The notes beneath the pieces are model-generated. The model was not told where the DNA came from. It searched no databases and was given only the letters and a program-made list of their open reading frames with translations. Source: Methanoculleus marisnigri JR1 (lineage in GTDB: Archaea; Halobacteriota; Methanomicrobia; Methanomicrobiales; Methanoculleaceae). Taken from it: a stretch of 64,000 bases of DNA. Below are positions 23,972-32,591 of this stretch, piece after piece; the first letter of the stretch is position 1, and every line of letters begins with the position of its first letter. Position numbers and translations under genes: made by a program. The DNA lies in assembly GCF_000015825.1 (NCBI RefSeq), contig NC_009051.1, positions 2,226,695 through 2,290,694 on the forward strand, read 5' to 3'.

Positions 23972-24766
23972 ATGTCCCTAGACATCATAGAAAAGGATAT
24001 ACCGCCCAGTATGGCCCCACATGCAAATTATCTCATTGAATATCGGTTTCAGGGATCCTCCAAACACGATATTCGCAAAATGATTCTGCGTCTTACAAAC
24101 AAGTTTCACTTACATTATGCCCAACCAAAAAGACCGGTACCCCATATCACGCTTGCAGGAGGATTTACAGCAAATAACGAAAAACAACTCGTGAAAGACT
24201 TTGCCTCCCACTGTGCTGCCACCCCACTATGCAGGTTCACCGTGAACGGGTTTGGCTATTTTCACAACCCACGTGTTGTTTTCATTGATATCAATCCAAG
24301 CGACAAGTTGAAGCAGTTCCGTTGGGATCTAGCGCAACGCCTTCAGCGATACTGTAATTTAAAAAGTTACGACTATCAAGAGGATTTTGCATTCCATGCT
24401 ACTCTTGCGTTACACTTAGGGGCATCTGATTTTGCCAAAGTCAGAAGATATATTGACAGCCAACCCAAGCCAAAATACAAGCACTACATGATTCGGGCAA
24501 CCCTCCTGAAAAATGGGAAAATACTTTGTGAATATGACTTTCTACAGCGGCGATTGCTGAATCGAAGTGAAGCACTTGACGGGCGGTTGCTATCACGTAC
24601 GTTTCAACTTCTCGATGATTTCTTTAAGGGAAATTACGATCCGAATGTGAAATTAAAACCTCAAGATAGTATACCTGAACAGAGAATCAATGTCCAAAAA
24701 GAGGAGAGTCATAGTATAGTTCAGACCATTTTTAGTTTTATTAGATCAACGTTAGGAAAACCATAG
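23972..24766 (+). CDS. 2H phosphoesterase, LigT/2'-5' RNA ligase-like
   Basis: The 264-residue protein has the two catalytic motifs of the 2H family: HIT at residues 58-60 (PVPHITLAGG) and HAT at 142-144 (FAFHATLALH). The spacing of 84 residues is right for LigT-like proteins, which open or close 2',3'-cyclic phosphate or 2'-5' linked RNA ends. A 100-residue C-terminal extension has no known motif. The start could be ATG 23972 or 24011 (MAPHANYLIEY). It lies 69 nt after the AN1 gene with the same AT-rich codon use, so the two arrived together and may work together. Confidence 0.75.
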   Translation: MSLDIIEKDIPPSMAPHANYLIEYRFQGSSKHDIRKMILRLTNKFHLHYAQPKRPVPHITLAGGFTANNEKQLVKDFASHCAATPLCRFTVNGFGYFHNPRVVFIDINPSDKLKQFRWDLAQRLQRYCNLKSYDYQEDFAFHATLALHLGASDFAKVRRYIDSQPKPKYKHYMIRATLLKNGKILCEYDFLQRRLLNRSEALDGRLLSRTFQLLDDFFKGNYDPNVKLKPQDSIPEQRINVQKEESHSIVQTIFSFIRSTLGKP

Positions 24767-24793
24767 AGCCTGTTGCCATCACCAATAAGATCC

Positions 24794-25285
24794 TCAAAAC
24801 CCCTCCCCCTTCCTCAATTTAACAACAACCACGCCCCCGCGTTCCTGAACAACAATCCTCCCCATGATCTCCTCCCGCAGCCCCGCGGGGAGCCTTCCCG
24901 CCTGCCACTCCCGCTCCCGGGCAACACTCACCGCGGCATTCGCCGGGTCCGCCGCCGCGACGGCTTTCAAAGCGTAATAAGCGCCCCCGTAGGCGTGCTG
25001 GGGGACGTGTGCGGTCGCCACAGCCTGGCCCGCGGCCCGCGCAGCGAAGTGAGCCGCGTCGTTTCCCTTCGCTTCGCGGGCGGCGGCATGGGCGGCGAGC
25101 GAAGCCCCGCGGATCTCGGCCATCGTGAAGACACCCGTCCGGACCCATGTCCTGCCCGTCTCAATGGCCCTCCGCGGCCGGTCGTCCCCGGGATAGGCCG
25201 CTTCAAAGAGGGGAAGCACCCGCTCGGCGCAGTCCGCGGCCCAGGCCGCCATCGTTGTCTGATCCTGTCTGCTGTATTTCTTCAT
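24794..25285 (-). CDS. Imm-5-like putative immunity protein
   Basis: The 163-residue, Ala-rich helical protein has the pattern AADCAERVLPLFEAAYPGDD, PRRAIETGRTWV, AAHAAAREA and AHVPQHAYGGAYYALKAV, which matches the Imm-5 group named as predicted immunity proteins of polymorphic toxins. The family's biochemical role is not established. It is transcribed after the Fic gene with only 10 nt between them, so it is the second gene of that operon. ATG 25285 is chosen over TTG 25291. Codon use is GC-rich like the core genome, unlike the neighbouring LigT gene. Confidence 0.7.
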   Translation of the reverse strand: MKKYSRQDQTTMAAWAADCAERVLPLFEAAYPGDDRPRRAIETGRTWVRTGVFTMAEIRGASLAAHAAAREAKGNDAAHFAARAAGQAVATAHVPQHAYGGAYYALKAVAAADPANAAVSVAREREWQAGRLPAGLREEIMGRIVVQERGGVVVVKLRKGEGF

Positions 25286-25295
25286 GGACAATCAA

Positions 25296-26450
25296 CTATA
25301 TTCGCGTCCCTTCCTCGATGATCCTGACGTAATCCACAAACATGTACTGCTTATACCGTTCCTTCCCGGTGATCTCTTCCACGATACCGATATCCTCGAA
25401 TTTTCCTACAAGCTTGGTTGCGGCCTGACGACTGATGCGCAATTCCTCTGTTATCTGCCCTATTGTGATGATGGGGTGATCAAAGAGCGTATCGATCAGT
25501 TTAACCGCATTGACGCCGCCGATATTGTTCTCCAGCAATTTTTCAATCAGCGTTTCCTTGAGTTGAATGATTCTCTTTGCTGTTTCGATGGAATTATTGG
25601 ATACCTCTATTACGCCCTGAAGGAAGAACTCCAGCCACGCCTCCCAGTTCCCCTGGTACCGGATGCCGTTGAGGAGCGTATAGTACTTCTCCCGATTTCT
25701 CTTCAGATAATAACTGAGATACAACAGCGGCCTCGCCAGGACGTCCTTAGAGCAGAGATAAAACGTGATCATCAACCGGCCCATTCTCCCGTTGCCATCC
25801 AGGTACGGATGGATCGTTTCCAGTTGAGCGTGGATGAGAGCAGCCTTCACAAGCGTCGGCGTTCTATCGTGGCTCTGGATAAATTGCTCCAGATCCTGCA
25901 TAAGCCCCGGAACCTGCTCCGGCGGCGGCGGAACGAATACTGCATCCTGGATGGTTCCTCCCGGTACACCGATCCAGTTCTGAACGTGCCGTAACCGGCC
26001 TGGAAGTTTATGCGATCCCCGCGTCCCCTGAATCAAAAAGCGGTGAATTTCATTCATCAGATCAAGAGACAGGGGTGAGAACCCCAGTTTCTCTATGCCG
26101 TGATGAAGCGCTTTTATGTAGTTCAAGACCTCCTGGATCTCGTTGATGTCGTCTCTGGGCCGGATGTGGGCTTCGAATTCGAGAACACCCTGAAGGGATG
26201 CCTGCGTACCCTCGATCTGCGAACTTAACAGCGCCTCCTTTTTAATGTACATCGCCACGAAAAGGTCCGGGTTCGGGAGCACCTGGGTAACTCCGTCAAG
26301 GCGGGCAAGAGCGCCATCGGCTCTCGATAATAGATAGAGAATTCCCTCATCGAAAACCAGGTCCGGGGGCGGTAAAGGGTGCGGAATAAACGCGTCATAC
26401 CCATCTTGGCGGACGAAGACCCCCGCTCTATTATCGGGATACCTCTCCAT
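25296..26450 (-). CDS. fic: Fic/DOC family enzyme with self-inhibitory helix and C-terminal winged helix
   Basis: The 384-residue protein has the inhibitory motif SSQIEG at residues 76-81, placing it with class II Fic proteins whose own N-terminal helix blocks ATP. The catalytic HPYLDGNGRMGR lies at 214-225, with His214 as base and Asn220 and Arg residues in the anion hole. It fits HxFx(D/E)GNGRxxR apart from Tyr for Phe. The last 60 residues (IITIGQITEELRISRQAATK) form a winged helix-turn-helix. Fic enzymes usually transfer AMP to Ser, Thr or Tyr of proteins. ATG 26450 lies about 27 nt after a TATA box, supporting leaderless expression; a GTG at 26459 is an alternative. Five phased palindromes sit upstream. 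Confidence 0.92.
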   Translation of the reverse strand: MERYPDNRAGVFVRQDGYDAFIPHPLPPPDLVFDEGILYLLSRADGALARLDGVTQVLPNPDLFVAMYIKKEALLSSQIEGTQASLQGVLEFEAHIRPRDDINEIQEVLNYIKALHHGIEKLGFSPLSLDLMNEIHRFLIQGTRGSHKLPGRLRHVQNWIGVPGGTIQDAVFVPPPPEQVPGLMQDLEQFIQSHDRTPTLVKAALIHAQLETIHPYLDGNGRMGRLMITFYLCSKDVLARPLLYLSYYLKRNREKYYTLLNGIRYQGNWEAWLEFFLQGVIEVSNNSIETAKRIIQLKETLIEKLLENNIGGVNAVKLIDTLFDHPIITIGQITEELRISRQAATKLVGKFEDIGIVEEITGKERYKQYMFVDYVRIIEEGTRI

Positions 26451-26474
26451 GCAGTACACTTCAATCTAGAACAA

Positions 26475-26480
26475 TATAAA
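26475..26480 (-). promoter_or_regulatory. TATA box of the fic operon
   Basis: On the minus strand TTTATAT is centred about 27 nt before ATG 26450. The nearest palindrome of the upstream array starts only 12 bp further upstream, over the expected BRE/TFB contact region, so a bound repressor would compete with the basal factors. Confidence 0.65.
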
Positions 26481-26491
26481 TTGCCTTACAA

Positions 26492-26666
26492 GTCAACACA
26501 AGTTGACTTAGACGCGATTCGGAAATCTAAGTCAACCAGACGTAACTTACAGAGAGGCAGTGGTGTATATGTCAATCCCGGTTGACGTAGCATTGACATC
26601 TCCCTTCTAAGTCAACGCAAGTTGACATAGCGTCGACACCTCTCTTCTAAGTCAACCTGCGTTGAC
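26492..26666. repeat. Array of five palindromes with 40-bp period (candidate operators)
   Basis: Units of the form GTCAAC-N4-GTTGAC lie at 26492-26507, 26531-26546, 26571-26586, 26611-26626 and 26651-26666. Start-to-start spacing is 39, 40, 40 and 40 bp. Units 1, 4 and 5 are perfect in the core; unit 2 has CGTAAC on the right and unit 3 GTCAAT on the left. Outer TAA/TTA bases often extend the dyad to 9-bp arms. The spacers of units 3-4 and 4-5 are similar to each other, so the whole 40-bp block was partly duplicated. A period of 40 bp puts all sites near one DNA face. Confidence 0.88.
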
Positions 26667-26940
26667 GTACACAGACCCGCCTCACCCATGAGCACCGCAA
26701 CGGAGAACCGGTGGGATCTCCAACAGGGCGACCAATCCCCCGGCGGCACCACAGCCGCAAACGGGCGTGGGAGAGAGGTTCTGAGACGGAATTACCCCCG
26801 TTTTCCTGAACTCCCCGGATATTTCCGGTTTTTCACTCTTCTTGCGATCAAGTCGAGAGTATCTCTTCGTACAGCGATATTTATGGTCAGTCGCCGTCAC
26901 CTCTAATAACGAATAACAATAAGATCACGTTCTACCGAGA
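26667..26940. other. Intergenic region without a supported gene
   Basis: The stretch between the palindrome array and the acetyltransferase gene contains two overlapping 72-codon frames on opposite strands, both with shadow-like composition. A weak AT-rich promoter-like run, CTAATAACGAATAACAATAAG (about 26905-26925), precedes the acetyltransferase start. I see no RNA gene. Confidence 0.45.
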
Positions 26941-27423
26941 ATGATCTTCCTTCGTCAAATCACCCAGGACGACATTGCCGTCATCAAAGGATGGCCTCCC
27001 TACCCTGCTGAATTCAGCGATCTCGATTACGCGCTCAGAGACAGGGGCTGGCTGGATGAATACTCGCAAAGACCCGACGCGGATATTCTTATCGCCGACG
27101 ATGAAGGAACGATTGCCGGTTTTTCGATCATTGCACGCGAGCCCGGCGGCATTGCCGAGTTCCGGATCGCACTCCACCCGGAGAGATGCGGGCGAGGGGT
27201 AGGAAGAACCGTCATATATCTCTCACTCGTGCATGGATTTTCCGATACCGCAACCGGCACCATCCGCCTTATTGTACGGAAGAATAATCCGCGTGCAAAA
27301 AGACTGTATGAAGAGATGCACTTCCGAACTACCGGCGAGTGCATAGAGGAGATCCAGGGAAAACCTGTGGAGTTCTATCGGATGGAGATCAACAGGATTA
27401 CATTTTACGGGGCCGATACATGA
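26941..27423 (+). CDS. GNAT-family N-acetyltransferase
   Basis: The 160-residue protein has a GNAT layout: acidic N-terminal strand-helix, [21 protein letters not shown] (beta strands 3-4), the acetyl-CoA loop [14 protein letters not shown] near residues 80-93, and the late [20 protein letters not shown] segment. It likely acetylates a small molecule or protein N terminus; the substrate cannot be told. The start of the next gene overlaps its stop by 4 nt (ATGA), so the two are translationally coupled. Confidence 0.85.
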   Translation: MIFLRQITQDDIAVIKGWPPYPAEFSDLDYALRDRGWLDEYSQRPDADILIADDEGTIAGFSIIAREPGGIAEFRIALHPERCGRGVGRTVIYLSLVHGFSDTATGTIRLIVRKNNPRAKRLYEEMHFRTTGECIEEIQGKPVEFYRMEINRITFYGADT

Positions 27424-27983
27424 TGAAGGAAGCATTACTGGTCATCGATGTCCAGAACGAATATTTCTCCGGCAATCTGCCGATAACATACCCGAAGGCG
27501 AGCCTGACCAGCATCCTTCAGGCGATGGACGCCGCACGTGCTGCAGATGTCCCGGTCGTGGTGATCCGGCACACCAGCACCGTTCCGGATGCCCCGTCGT
27601 TCCGGTCCGGAACCCCGGCATGGGAACTCCATCCCGAAGTGAAGAAGCGGCCGTATGACCTGCTCATCGAGAAGGCTCTGCCGGGGAGCTTCACCGATAC
27701 CGGCCTTGATGCCTGGCTTAGAGAACATTCCGTCAGTTCCGTGACCATCTCCGGCTACATGTCCCAGATGTGCTGTGATTCGACCGCCCGGCAGGCATTC
27801 CATAACGGGTACGGCGTGAAATTCCTCTCGGATGCCACCGGGACGCTCTCCGTTACCAACCGGGCCGGGACGATCTCCGATGCCGACCTTCACCGGGCAG
27901 TCCTCGTGACCCAGCAGATGCGATTCTCGCAGGTGATGACGACCGCAGAATGGATCCGGTCGCTGGAAATTGCGTATGGGTAG
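27420..27983 (+). CDS. Isochorismatase-family cysteine hydrolase
   Basis: The 187-residue protein has the family triad: Asp in [11 protein letters not shown] near residue 11, Lys in the [12 protein letters not shown] segment near 86, and Cys in [16 protein letters not shown] near 122. These hydrolases act on amides or vinyl ethers such as nicotinamide, N-carbamoylsarcosine or isochorismate. The sequence does not settle the substrate. ATG 27420 overlaps the acetyltransferase stop; ATG 27423 is an equal alternative. Confidence 0.88.
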   Translation: MMKEALLVIDVQNEYFSGNLPITYPKASLTSILQAMDAARAADVPVVVIRHTSTVPDAPSFRSGTPAWELHPEVKKRPYDLLIEKALPGSFTDTGLDAWLREHSVSSVTISGYMSQMCCDSTARQAFHNGYGVKFLSDATGTLSVTNRAGTISDADLHRAVLVTQQMRFSQVMTTAEWIRSLEIAYG

Positions 27984-28061
27984 CGGTATTCCCCCTGATC
28001 ACGTCCGCGGGACTCTCGCGGGCTCCTTTCCTCTTCTCCTTTGAGTGGCCGCCGGTGGTGT

Positions 28062-28313
28062 ATGCACCGGACATCCTCGCGTGGGACATCTTGCCCCCCT
28101 CCCGATGATCGTTGCCGCACCGGAGTTCTGGAGAGAACGCTCCAGATTCTTATGGTCATCGGCGGCATACAGAGCCTCGCGGGGTTAATCGGCGCGGCGC
28201 TTGCCGGTATGGGTATCCGGAACATCGGTATCCTGGGCTACGTCGGGGTCAGTCTGATCGTATTTCCCCTGCTCGCAATCGTCTTCGGGCAGGCCCCGGA
28301 AGGGGCCGGGTGA
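28062..28313 (+). CDS. Possible small membrane protein
   Basis: The frame encodes two hydrophobic helices (LQILMVIGGIQSLAGLIGAA and GILGYVGVSLIVFPLLAIVF) separated by GMGIRN, a natural small membrane protein. The N-terminal part from ATG 28062 is rich in Cys, Pro and Arg and looks non-coding. A real start might be ATG 28153, which would begin inside the first helix. The gene may be degraded at its 5' end. Confidence 0.4.
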   Translation: MHRTSSRGTSCPPPDDRCRTGVLERTLQILMVIGGIQSLAGLIGAALAGMGIRNIGILGYVGVSLIVFPLLAIVFGQAPEGAG

Positions 28314-28415
28314 CACCGGTCCGCGATCTCCCGGTGAATGATCTCACGGCACTCCCCGGCAAACCTTGAATCACCGGTACATCCTATCCATACCCACACA
28401 AGGACGGGAGAGGGC

Positions 28416-28688
28416 ATGAGCAAGACAATCATTACCGTCGTCGGAAAGGATGCCGTCGGCATTATCGCGAAGGTCTGCACGTATCTTGCCGATAACCAGG
28501 TCAATGTCGAGGACATCTCGCAGACGATCGTGCAGGGCTACTTCAATATGATGATGATCGTCGATACCGGCAGATCGACAAAACCGTATGCCGGGATGGT
28601 AACCGAACTCGACGACCTCGGCGAGGAGATCGGTGTTAAGATCCGGTGCCAGCGGGAAGACATCTTCACGAAGATGCACCGCATCTGA
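28416..28688 (+). CDS. ACT-domain protein (UPF0237)
   Basis: The 90-residue protein is a single ACT domain: [36 protein letters not shown], then a [10 protein letters not shown] strand. ACT domains bind amino acids or similar small ligands at dimer interfaces. It lies 8 nt before the PFL-family gene, and this pairing is conserved in bacteria and archaea, which suggests that it regulates that protein. ATG 28416 follows GGGAGAGGG. Confidence 0.92.
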   Translation: MSKTIITVVGKDAVGIIAKVCTYLADNQVNVEDISQTIVQGYFNMMMIVDTGRSTKPYAGMVTELDDLGEEIGVKIRCQREDIFTKMHRI

Positions 28689-28696
28689 GGGGTTCC

Positions 28697-30061
28697 ATGA
28701 TCAATATTCTCGAGGTGAACGAGACCAACAAGATGATCGAGCAGGAGAAGCTCGATGTCCGGACCATCACGCTCGGCATCAGCCTTCTCGACTGCTGCGA
28801 CTCCGATCTCGACGCCTTCAACCGGAACATCTACGACAAGATCACCCGACTGGGCAAAGACCTCGTCTCGACCGGGAGGGAGATCGAGCTCGAGTACGGG
28901 ATCCCGATCGTGAACAAGAGAATATCCGTAACCCCCATCGCACTCGTCGCCGGGCGGGCCTGCAGGTCCGAGGAGGATTTCGTAGAGGTTGCAAAGACGC
29001 TGGATAAAGCCGCACGGGACACGGGGGTCAACTTCCTCGGGGGCTACTCGGCCATCGTCTCGAAAGGCACGACCCCGACCGACGAAGCCCTCATTCGCTC
29101 AATCCCGGCGGCTCTCGCCGCGACCGGGAGGGTCTGCAGTTCGGTGAACATCGGCTCGACGAAGACCGGGATCAACATGGACGCCGTGAAACTGATGGGG
29201 GAGATCGTGCGGGAGACCGCCGAGGCGACGAAGGAGAACAACTCCCTCGGCTGCGCGAAACTCGTCGTCTTCTGTAACGCCCCCGACGACAACCCGTTCA
29301 TGGCCGGGGCGTTTCACGGCGTCTCCGAGGCCGATGCGGTCATCAACGTGGGCGTGAGCGGCCCGGGGGTCATCAAGCACGCGCTCGAGGATGTCCGGGG
29401 CAAGAACTTCGAGGTTCTCTGCGAGACGGTCAAGCGGACGGCCTTCAAGGTGACCCGCGCCGGGCAGCTCGTCGCCCAGGAGGCGTCGGAGAGGCTCGGG
29501 ATCCCGTTCGGGATCGTGGATCTCTCTCTTGCCCCCACGCCCTCCGTCGGGGACAGCGTCGCCGGGATCCTCGAGGAGATGGGGCTCGAGTCGGTCGGTG
29601 CGCCGGGGACGACGGCCGCCCTCGCCCTCTTAAACGACCAGGTGAAGAAGGGAGGGATCATGGCGAGCTCCTTTGTCGGCGGGCTTTCGGGCGCGTTCAT
29701 CCCCGTCAGCGAGGACCAGGGGATGATCGATGCGGTGAACCGCGGTGCCCTCACGATCGAGAAACTCGAGGCGATGACCTGCGTATGCTCGGTCGGCCTC
29801 GATATGATCGCGATCCCGGGCGACACACCCGCCTCGACGATATCCGGCATCATCGCGGACGAAGCCGCGATCGGGATGATCAACAACAAGACGACCGCTG
29901 TCCGGCTGATCCCGGTGATAGGAAAGGATCTCGGCGACACCGTCGAGTTCGGCGGGCTGCTGGGGCATGCACCGGTCCAGAGGGTGAACGGGTTCGGCTG
30001 CGCCGACTTCATCAACCGCGGCGGACGGATTCCCGCACCGATTCACAGTTTCAAGAACTGA
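28697..30061 (+). CDS. PFL-family protein (UPF0210/DUF711)
   Basis: The 454-residue protein belongs to UPF0210, related in fold to pyruvate formate-lyase-like barrels but without the glycyl-radical loop. Typical segments are [62 protein letters not shown] and [18 protein letters not shown]. Crystal structures of relatives exist, but the reaction is not known. It is co-transcribed with the ACT-domain gene. ATG 28697 was chosen over an earlier in-frame start inside that gene. Confidence 0.92.
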   Translation: MINILEVNETNKMIEQEKLDVRTITLGISLLDCCDSDLDAFNRNIYDKITRLGKDLVSTGREIELEYGIPIVNKRISVTPIALVAGRACRSEEDFVEVAKTLDKAARDTGVNFLGGYSAIVSKGTTPTDEALIRSIPAALAATGRVCSSVNIGSTKTGINMDAVKLMGEIVRETAEATKENNSLGCAKLVVFCNAPDDNPFMAGAFHGVSEADAVINVGVSGPGVIKHALEDVRGKNFEVLCETVKRTAFKVTRAGQLVAQEASERLGIPFGIVDLSLAPTPSVGDSVAGILEEMGLESVGAPGTTAALALLNDQVKKGGIMASSFVGGLSGAFIPVSEDQGMIDAVNRGALTIEKLEAMTCVCSVGLDMIAIPGDTPASTISGIIADEAAIGMINNKTTAVRLIPVIGKDLGDTVEFGGLLGHAPVQRVNGFGCADFINRGGRIPAPIHSFKN

Positions 30062-30077
30062 GTGCCGGGATACCCCC

Positions 30078-30923
30078 TCACCCGGTCTCGAAACTCGTGA
30101 CGCCGTAGCACTCATCAAGCGGGAGGTCGGGGATCTCCTTCGTGTACATCCGTGCCGTGCCGAAGACCGGAACCATCCCGTGCCGCTCTGCGAGAAGAAT
30201 ACCGGCGCGGTTCGGCTCCGGCACGTCGAGGAAGAGCGGCTGACCGGGGACCGCCGCCGCAAGGCCGCAGTAGATCCGTTCGGCGATCTCGGGCGTATCT
30301 GCAAAGAGCGGACCAATCTTCGCGCCCCTGCGGCACGGCCGCACCTGTCCGTAGCCGCGGACCTCCCCGACCTCGAGGACCCCCAGCGCCGTCGCGCCCG
30401 GCTGCGCCAGCCAGTGGCGGAGGAACGCCGGCCGCTCTGCCGGGAAGTGTCGGGCGTCGTAGCGGACGAGGGCGTCGAAGGGAACGTCCGCGGCGTCCGT
30501 GAGGCCCGGAGGACGGGAACCCCCTCCGAGACCCTCGTACCTGATGTTCCGGTGCGAGAAGAGGAAGCCGTGGGCCCTGTAGCGGGCCTGCATCTCGAAG
30601 ACCCCGTCGATCCCGAAGTTGTAGGGCCCGGCGAGCCGGTCGATGTGCTCCATGATCGCAAGGCCGATCCCCTGCCCGCGGTATTCTGGTTCCAGCATGT
30701 AAAACCCGCCGAAGGCGAACTCGTCCGAATAGACCACGATCGAGAACGAGCCGATCAGGCGGCCGTCGAGAAGCACCGCGAAGAACGCCTGCGGGTCGAT
30801 CGCGAAGTAGCATTCTCCGTCGGAGAGGCCGGGGTTCCAGCCCTCCCGTTCCGCCCAGTCGACCGCGACCCCGACCTCGGTCTTCGTCATCGGGCGAATC
30901 GCAATCTCACCTGATGCTGCCAT
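30078..30923 (-). CDS. Two-domain GNAT acetyltransferase (YitH/HolE-like)
   Basis: The 281-residue protein has an N-terminal GNAT domain with FAFGGFYMLEPEYRGQGIGLAIMEHI (acetyl-CoA loop RGQGIG near residue 82) and a C-terminal second GNAT-like half with GYGQVRPCRRGAKIGPLFAD near 195. This bipartite form matches the Acetyltransf_18-containing group. The substrate is unknown. It is convergent with the PFL gene. Confidence 0.82.
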   Translation of the reverse strand: MAASGEIAIRPMTKTEVGVAVDWAEREGWNPGLSDGECYFAIDPQAFFAVLLDGRLIGSFSIVVYSDEFAFGGFYMLEPEYRGQGIGLAIMEHIDRLAGPYNFGIDGVFEMQARYRAHGFLFSHRNIRYEGLGGGSRPPGLTDAADVPFDALVRYDARHFPAERPAFLRHWLAQPGATALGVLEVGEVRGYGQVRPCRRGAKIGPLFADTPEIAERIYCGLAAAVPGQPLFLDVPEPNRAGILLAERHGMVPVFGTARMYTKEIPDLPLDECYGVTSFETG

Positions 30924-31084
30924 ACGATACTATGCGTACAACGTAGCGATGAAGGTTCGGAACCGTTCGTGCTCCGGCCGCACCGCGATATCCCCCTCAC
31001 CGGGCTCCGCCCGTCGTGAGCGATTCACAGCAAACCTTTTCTTCGAAGGAGTCGTGCCGGGAAGACGGAAAGAGGAGATCCGAT

Positions 31085-31474
31085 ATGCCGAAAATAGATG
31101 TGACCGTACAGTATCCCGTCGTCATCACCCCGAATCTCGAGGATTGCAGGGACTTTTACGTCGAACACTTCGGTTTCGACGTCGTCTTCGATGCCGACTG
31201 GTACGTGCAGTTGAGGCACGCAAACGGTATCGAACTCGGGTTCATGAAACCCGGGCTCTCCAGCCAGCCCGGGTTTCTCCACGACGCGTACGACGGAAAG
31301 GGCATCATCGTCACCTACGATGTGGCGGACGCCGGAAGAGAGTACGAGAAGGCGCAAAAGATTGAGGGCGTAAAGATCGTATATCCCTACATCGAGGAAG
31401 AGTGGGGCCAGAAACACTTCATCCTCGAAGATCCGGCCGGCGTGTTCGTCGATATCGTCGAGCAGGCCTCGTAA
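31085..31474 (+). CDS. VOC-superfamily (glyoxalase/bleomycin-resistance) protein
   Basis: The 129-residue protein is one VOC module: YPVVITPNLEDCRDFYVEHFGFDVVFDADWYVQLRH for the first beta-alpha-beta-beta unit and QKHFILEDPAGVFVDIVEQ for the second. The usual metal-ligand Glu residues lie at ELGF and in the DPAGVFVDIVE end, but the set is incomplete, so enzymatic activity is uncertain. GGAG at about 31075 precedes ATG 31085. Confidence 0.85.
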   Translation: MPKIDVTVQYPVVITPNLEDCRDFYVEHFGFDVVFDADWYVQLRHANGIELGFMKPGLSSQPGFLHDAYDGKGIIVTYDVADAGREYEKAQKIEGVKIVYPYIEEEWGQKHFILEDPAGVFVDIVEQAS

Positions 31475-31485
31475 GGGTGCCGCCT

Positions 31486-32079
31486 TCAGGCCCCGGAGAG
31501 CGCCGCCGCAAGGTCCCGGCCGCACCGGTATGCCTGCTCCAGAACCTCCTTCTTCGTCCCGACGATCCCCGGCTCGAAACAGTTGAGGACCGGGAGTTCG
31601 GCAACCACCTCGTAGCCGAGCGGCCGGAGCGGCAGGGAGAGCGCTTCGAGTGCAACACCGAGGTCGGCGGGGTCCGCCTGCTCGCCCACCGCAAAGACCA
31701 TGGCCTTGCGCTTCCGGCCCGCAAGACGACTGGAGTAGCCCCGGGGACGCTCGTCGGTGAAGTCGTAGAAGGCGTAGAGCCGATCGATGAACGCCTTCAT
31801 CTGGCTGGTGACGTTGTAGTGGTAGACGGGCGAACCGAGAACGAGCGCATCCGCTTCCACGATGCGGGGGTACAGCATCGTCATGCCGTCGTTGAAGCGG
31901 GTGCAGGTCTTATCAAGCCTGCACCGCTCGCAACCGACGCAGCCGGCGATGGTATATTCGGAAAGACTGGCGGCGCTCACCTCGCCGCCTGCGTCGGAGA
32001 CCCCGCGGAGAACCTCCGCCAGGAGGCGGGCGGTGTTCCCCCTCGCCCTCGGGCTCCCGCTGATGCCGAGCACCTTCAT
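31486..32079 (-). CDS. Iron-sulfur flavoprotein / NADPH-dependent FMN reductase
   Basis: The 197-residue protein has the FMN phosphate loop GISGSPRARGNTARLL (residues 5-20), a compact CVGCERCRLDKTC cluster motif near residues 47-59 as in methanogen ISF proteins, and GSPVYHYNVTSQMKAFIDR near 82-100. In methanogens such proteins carry FMN and a 4Fe-4S cluster and help detoxify oxygen or pass electrons from ferredoxin. It ends 11 nt from the convergent VOC gene. Confidence 0.87.
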   Translation of the reverse strand: MKVLGISGSPRARGNTARLLAEVLRGVSDAGGEVSAASLSEYTIAGCVGCERCRLDKTCTRFNDGMTMLYPRIVEADALVLGSPVYHYNVTSQMKAFIDRLYAFYDFTDERPRGYSSRLAGRKRKAMVFAVGEQADPADLGVALEALSLPLRPLGYEVVAELPVLNCFEPGIVGTKKEVLEQAYRCGRDLAAALSGA

Positions 32080-32142
32080 GATCGGAGTTCTCGCTGAACA
32101 GAGGAATAAGGGTTCCGGGGGTGCGGCGAGGGACCGGCCCGC

Positions 32143-32493
32143 TCACACCTCGACATCCCGGATATGCCGCTCGCCGGACTCCTCCCACGGGGGGACGGTG
32201 ACGAGCACCTGCCGAAGACGGCCCCGGAAATAGATGCTGTTTCCCGGCGGCACGACGACGACGTCTCCCGGCCGGACCCGGTGCTCGACGCCGTCGATGA
32301 CGTAGATCCCCTCCCCCTCGACGATGTAATAGATGAACGCGCTCTTCTCGTGGCAGAACTCTTCCGCATGCCCCGATTCCGTCTCCTGGTAGACGACCCC
32401 GGCCGGGGCGCCCTCTGCCGTATAGACCCGCATTCTAACACCGCGCTTCTCGAGATTAACCCCCTCCTCGCGCCTGATGACCGCCGGTTTCAT
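32143..32493 (-). CDS. Cupin-domain protein
   Basis: The 116-residue protein is a single small beta-barrel: the EEFCHEKSAFIYYIVEGEGIYVIDG stretch for cupin motif 1 and a VRPGDVVVVPPGNSIYFRG stretch for motif 2. Metal-site His residues are reduced compared with the classic motif, so it may bind a ligand without metal catalysis. ATG 32493 fits the family; the longer frame adds a Gly/Arg-rich leader. Confidence 0.8.
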   Translation of the reverse strand: MKPAVIRREEGVNLEKRGVRMRVYTAEGAPAGVVYQETESGHAEEFCHEKSAFIYYIVEGEGIYVIDGVEHRVRPGDVVVVPPGNSIYFRGRLRQVLVTVPPWEESGERHIRDVEV

Positions 32494-32591
32494 GAGAGAA
32501 GAGTCGCGCCGCGGGGCTATGAAGGTGGTGTACGCCCTTCCTCCACCGGAACCCAAGGGTTGATATCCATCCCGCCGTATCGTGATGTCCC

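Noticed and set aside
26492-26666. Palindrome array as a CRISPR
   Set aside because: Units are only 16 bp, spacers are about 24 bp and partly alike, and no cas genes are present.
26688-26906. Short frames on both strands downstream of the palindrome array
   Set aside because: The two frames overlap on opposite strands and neither has a start signal or plausible fold.
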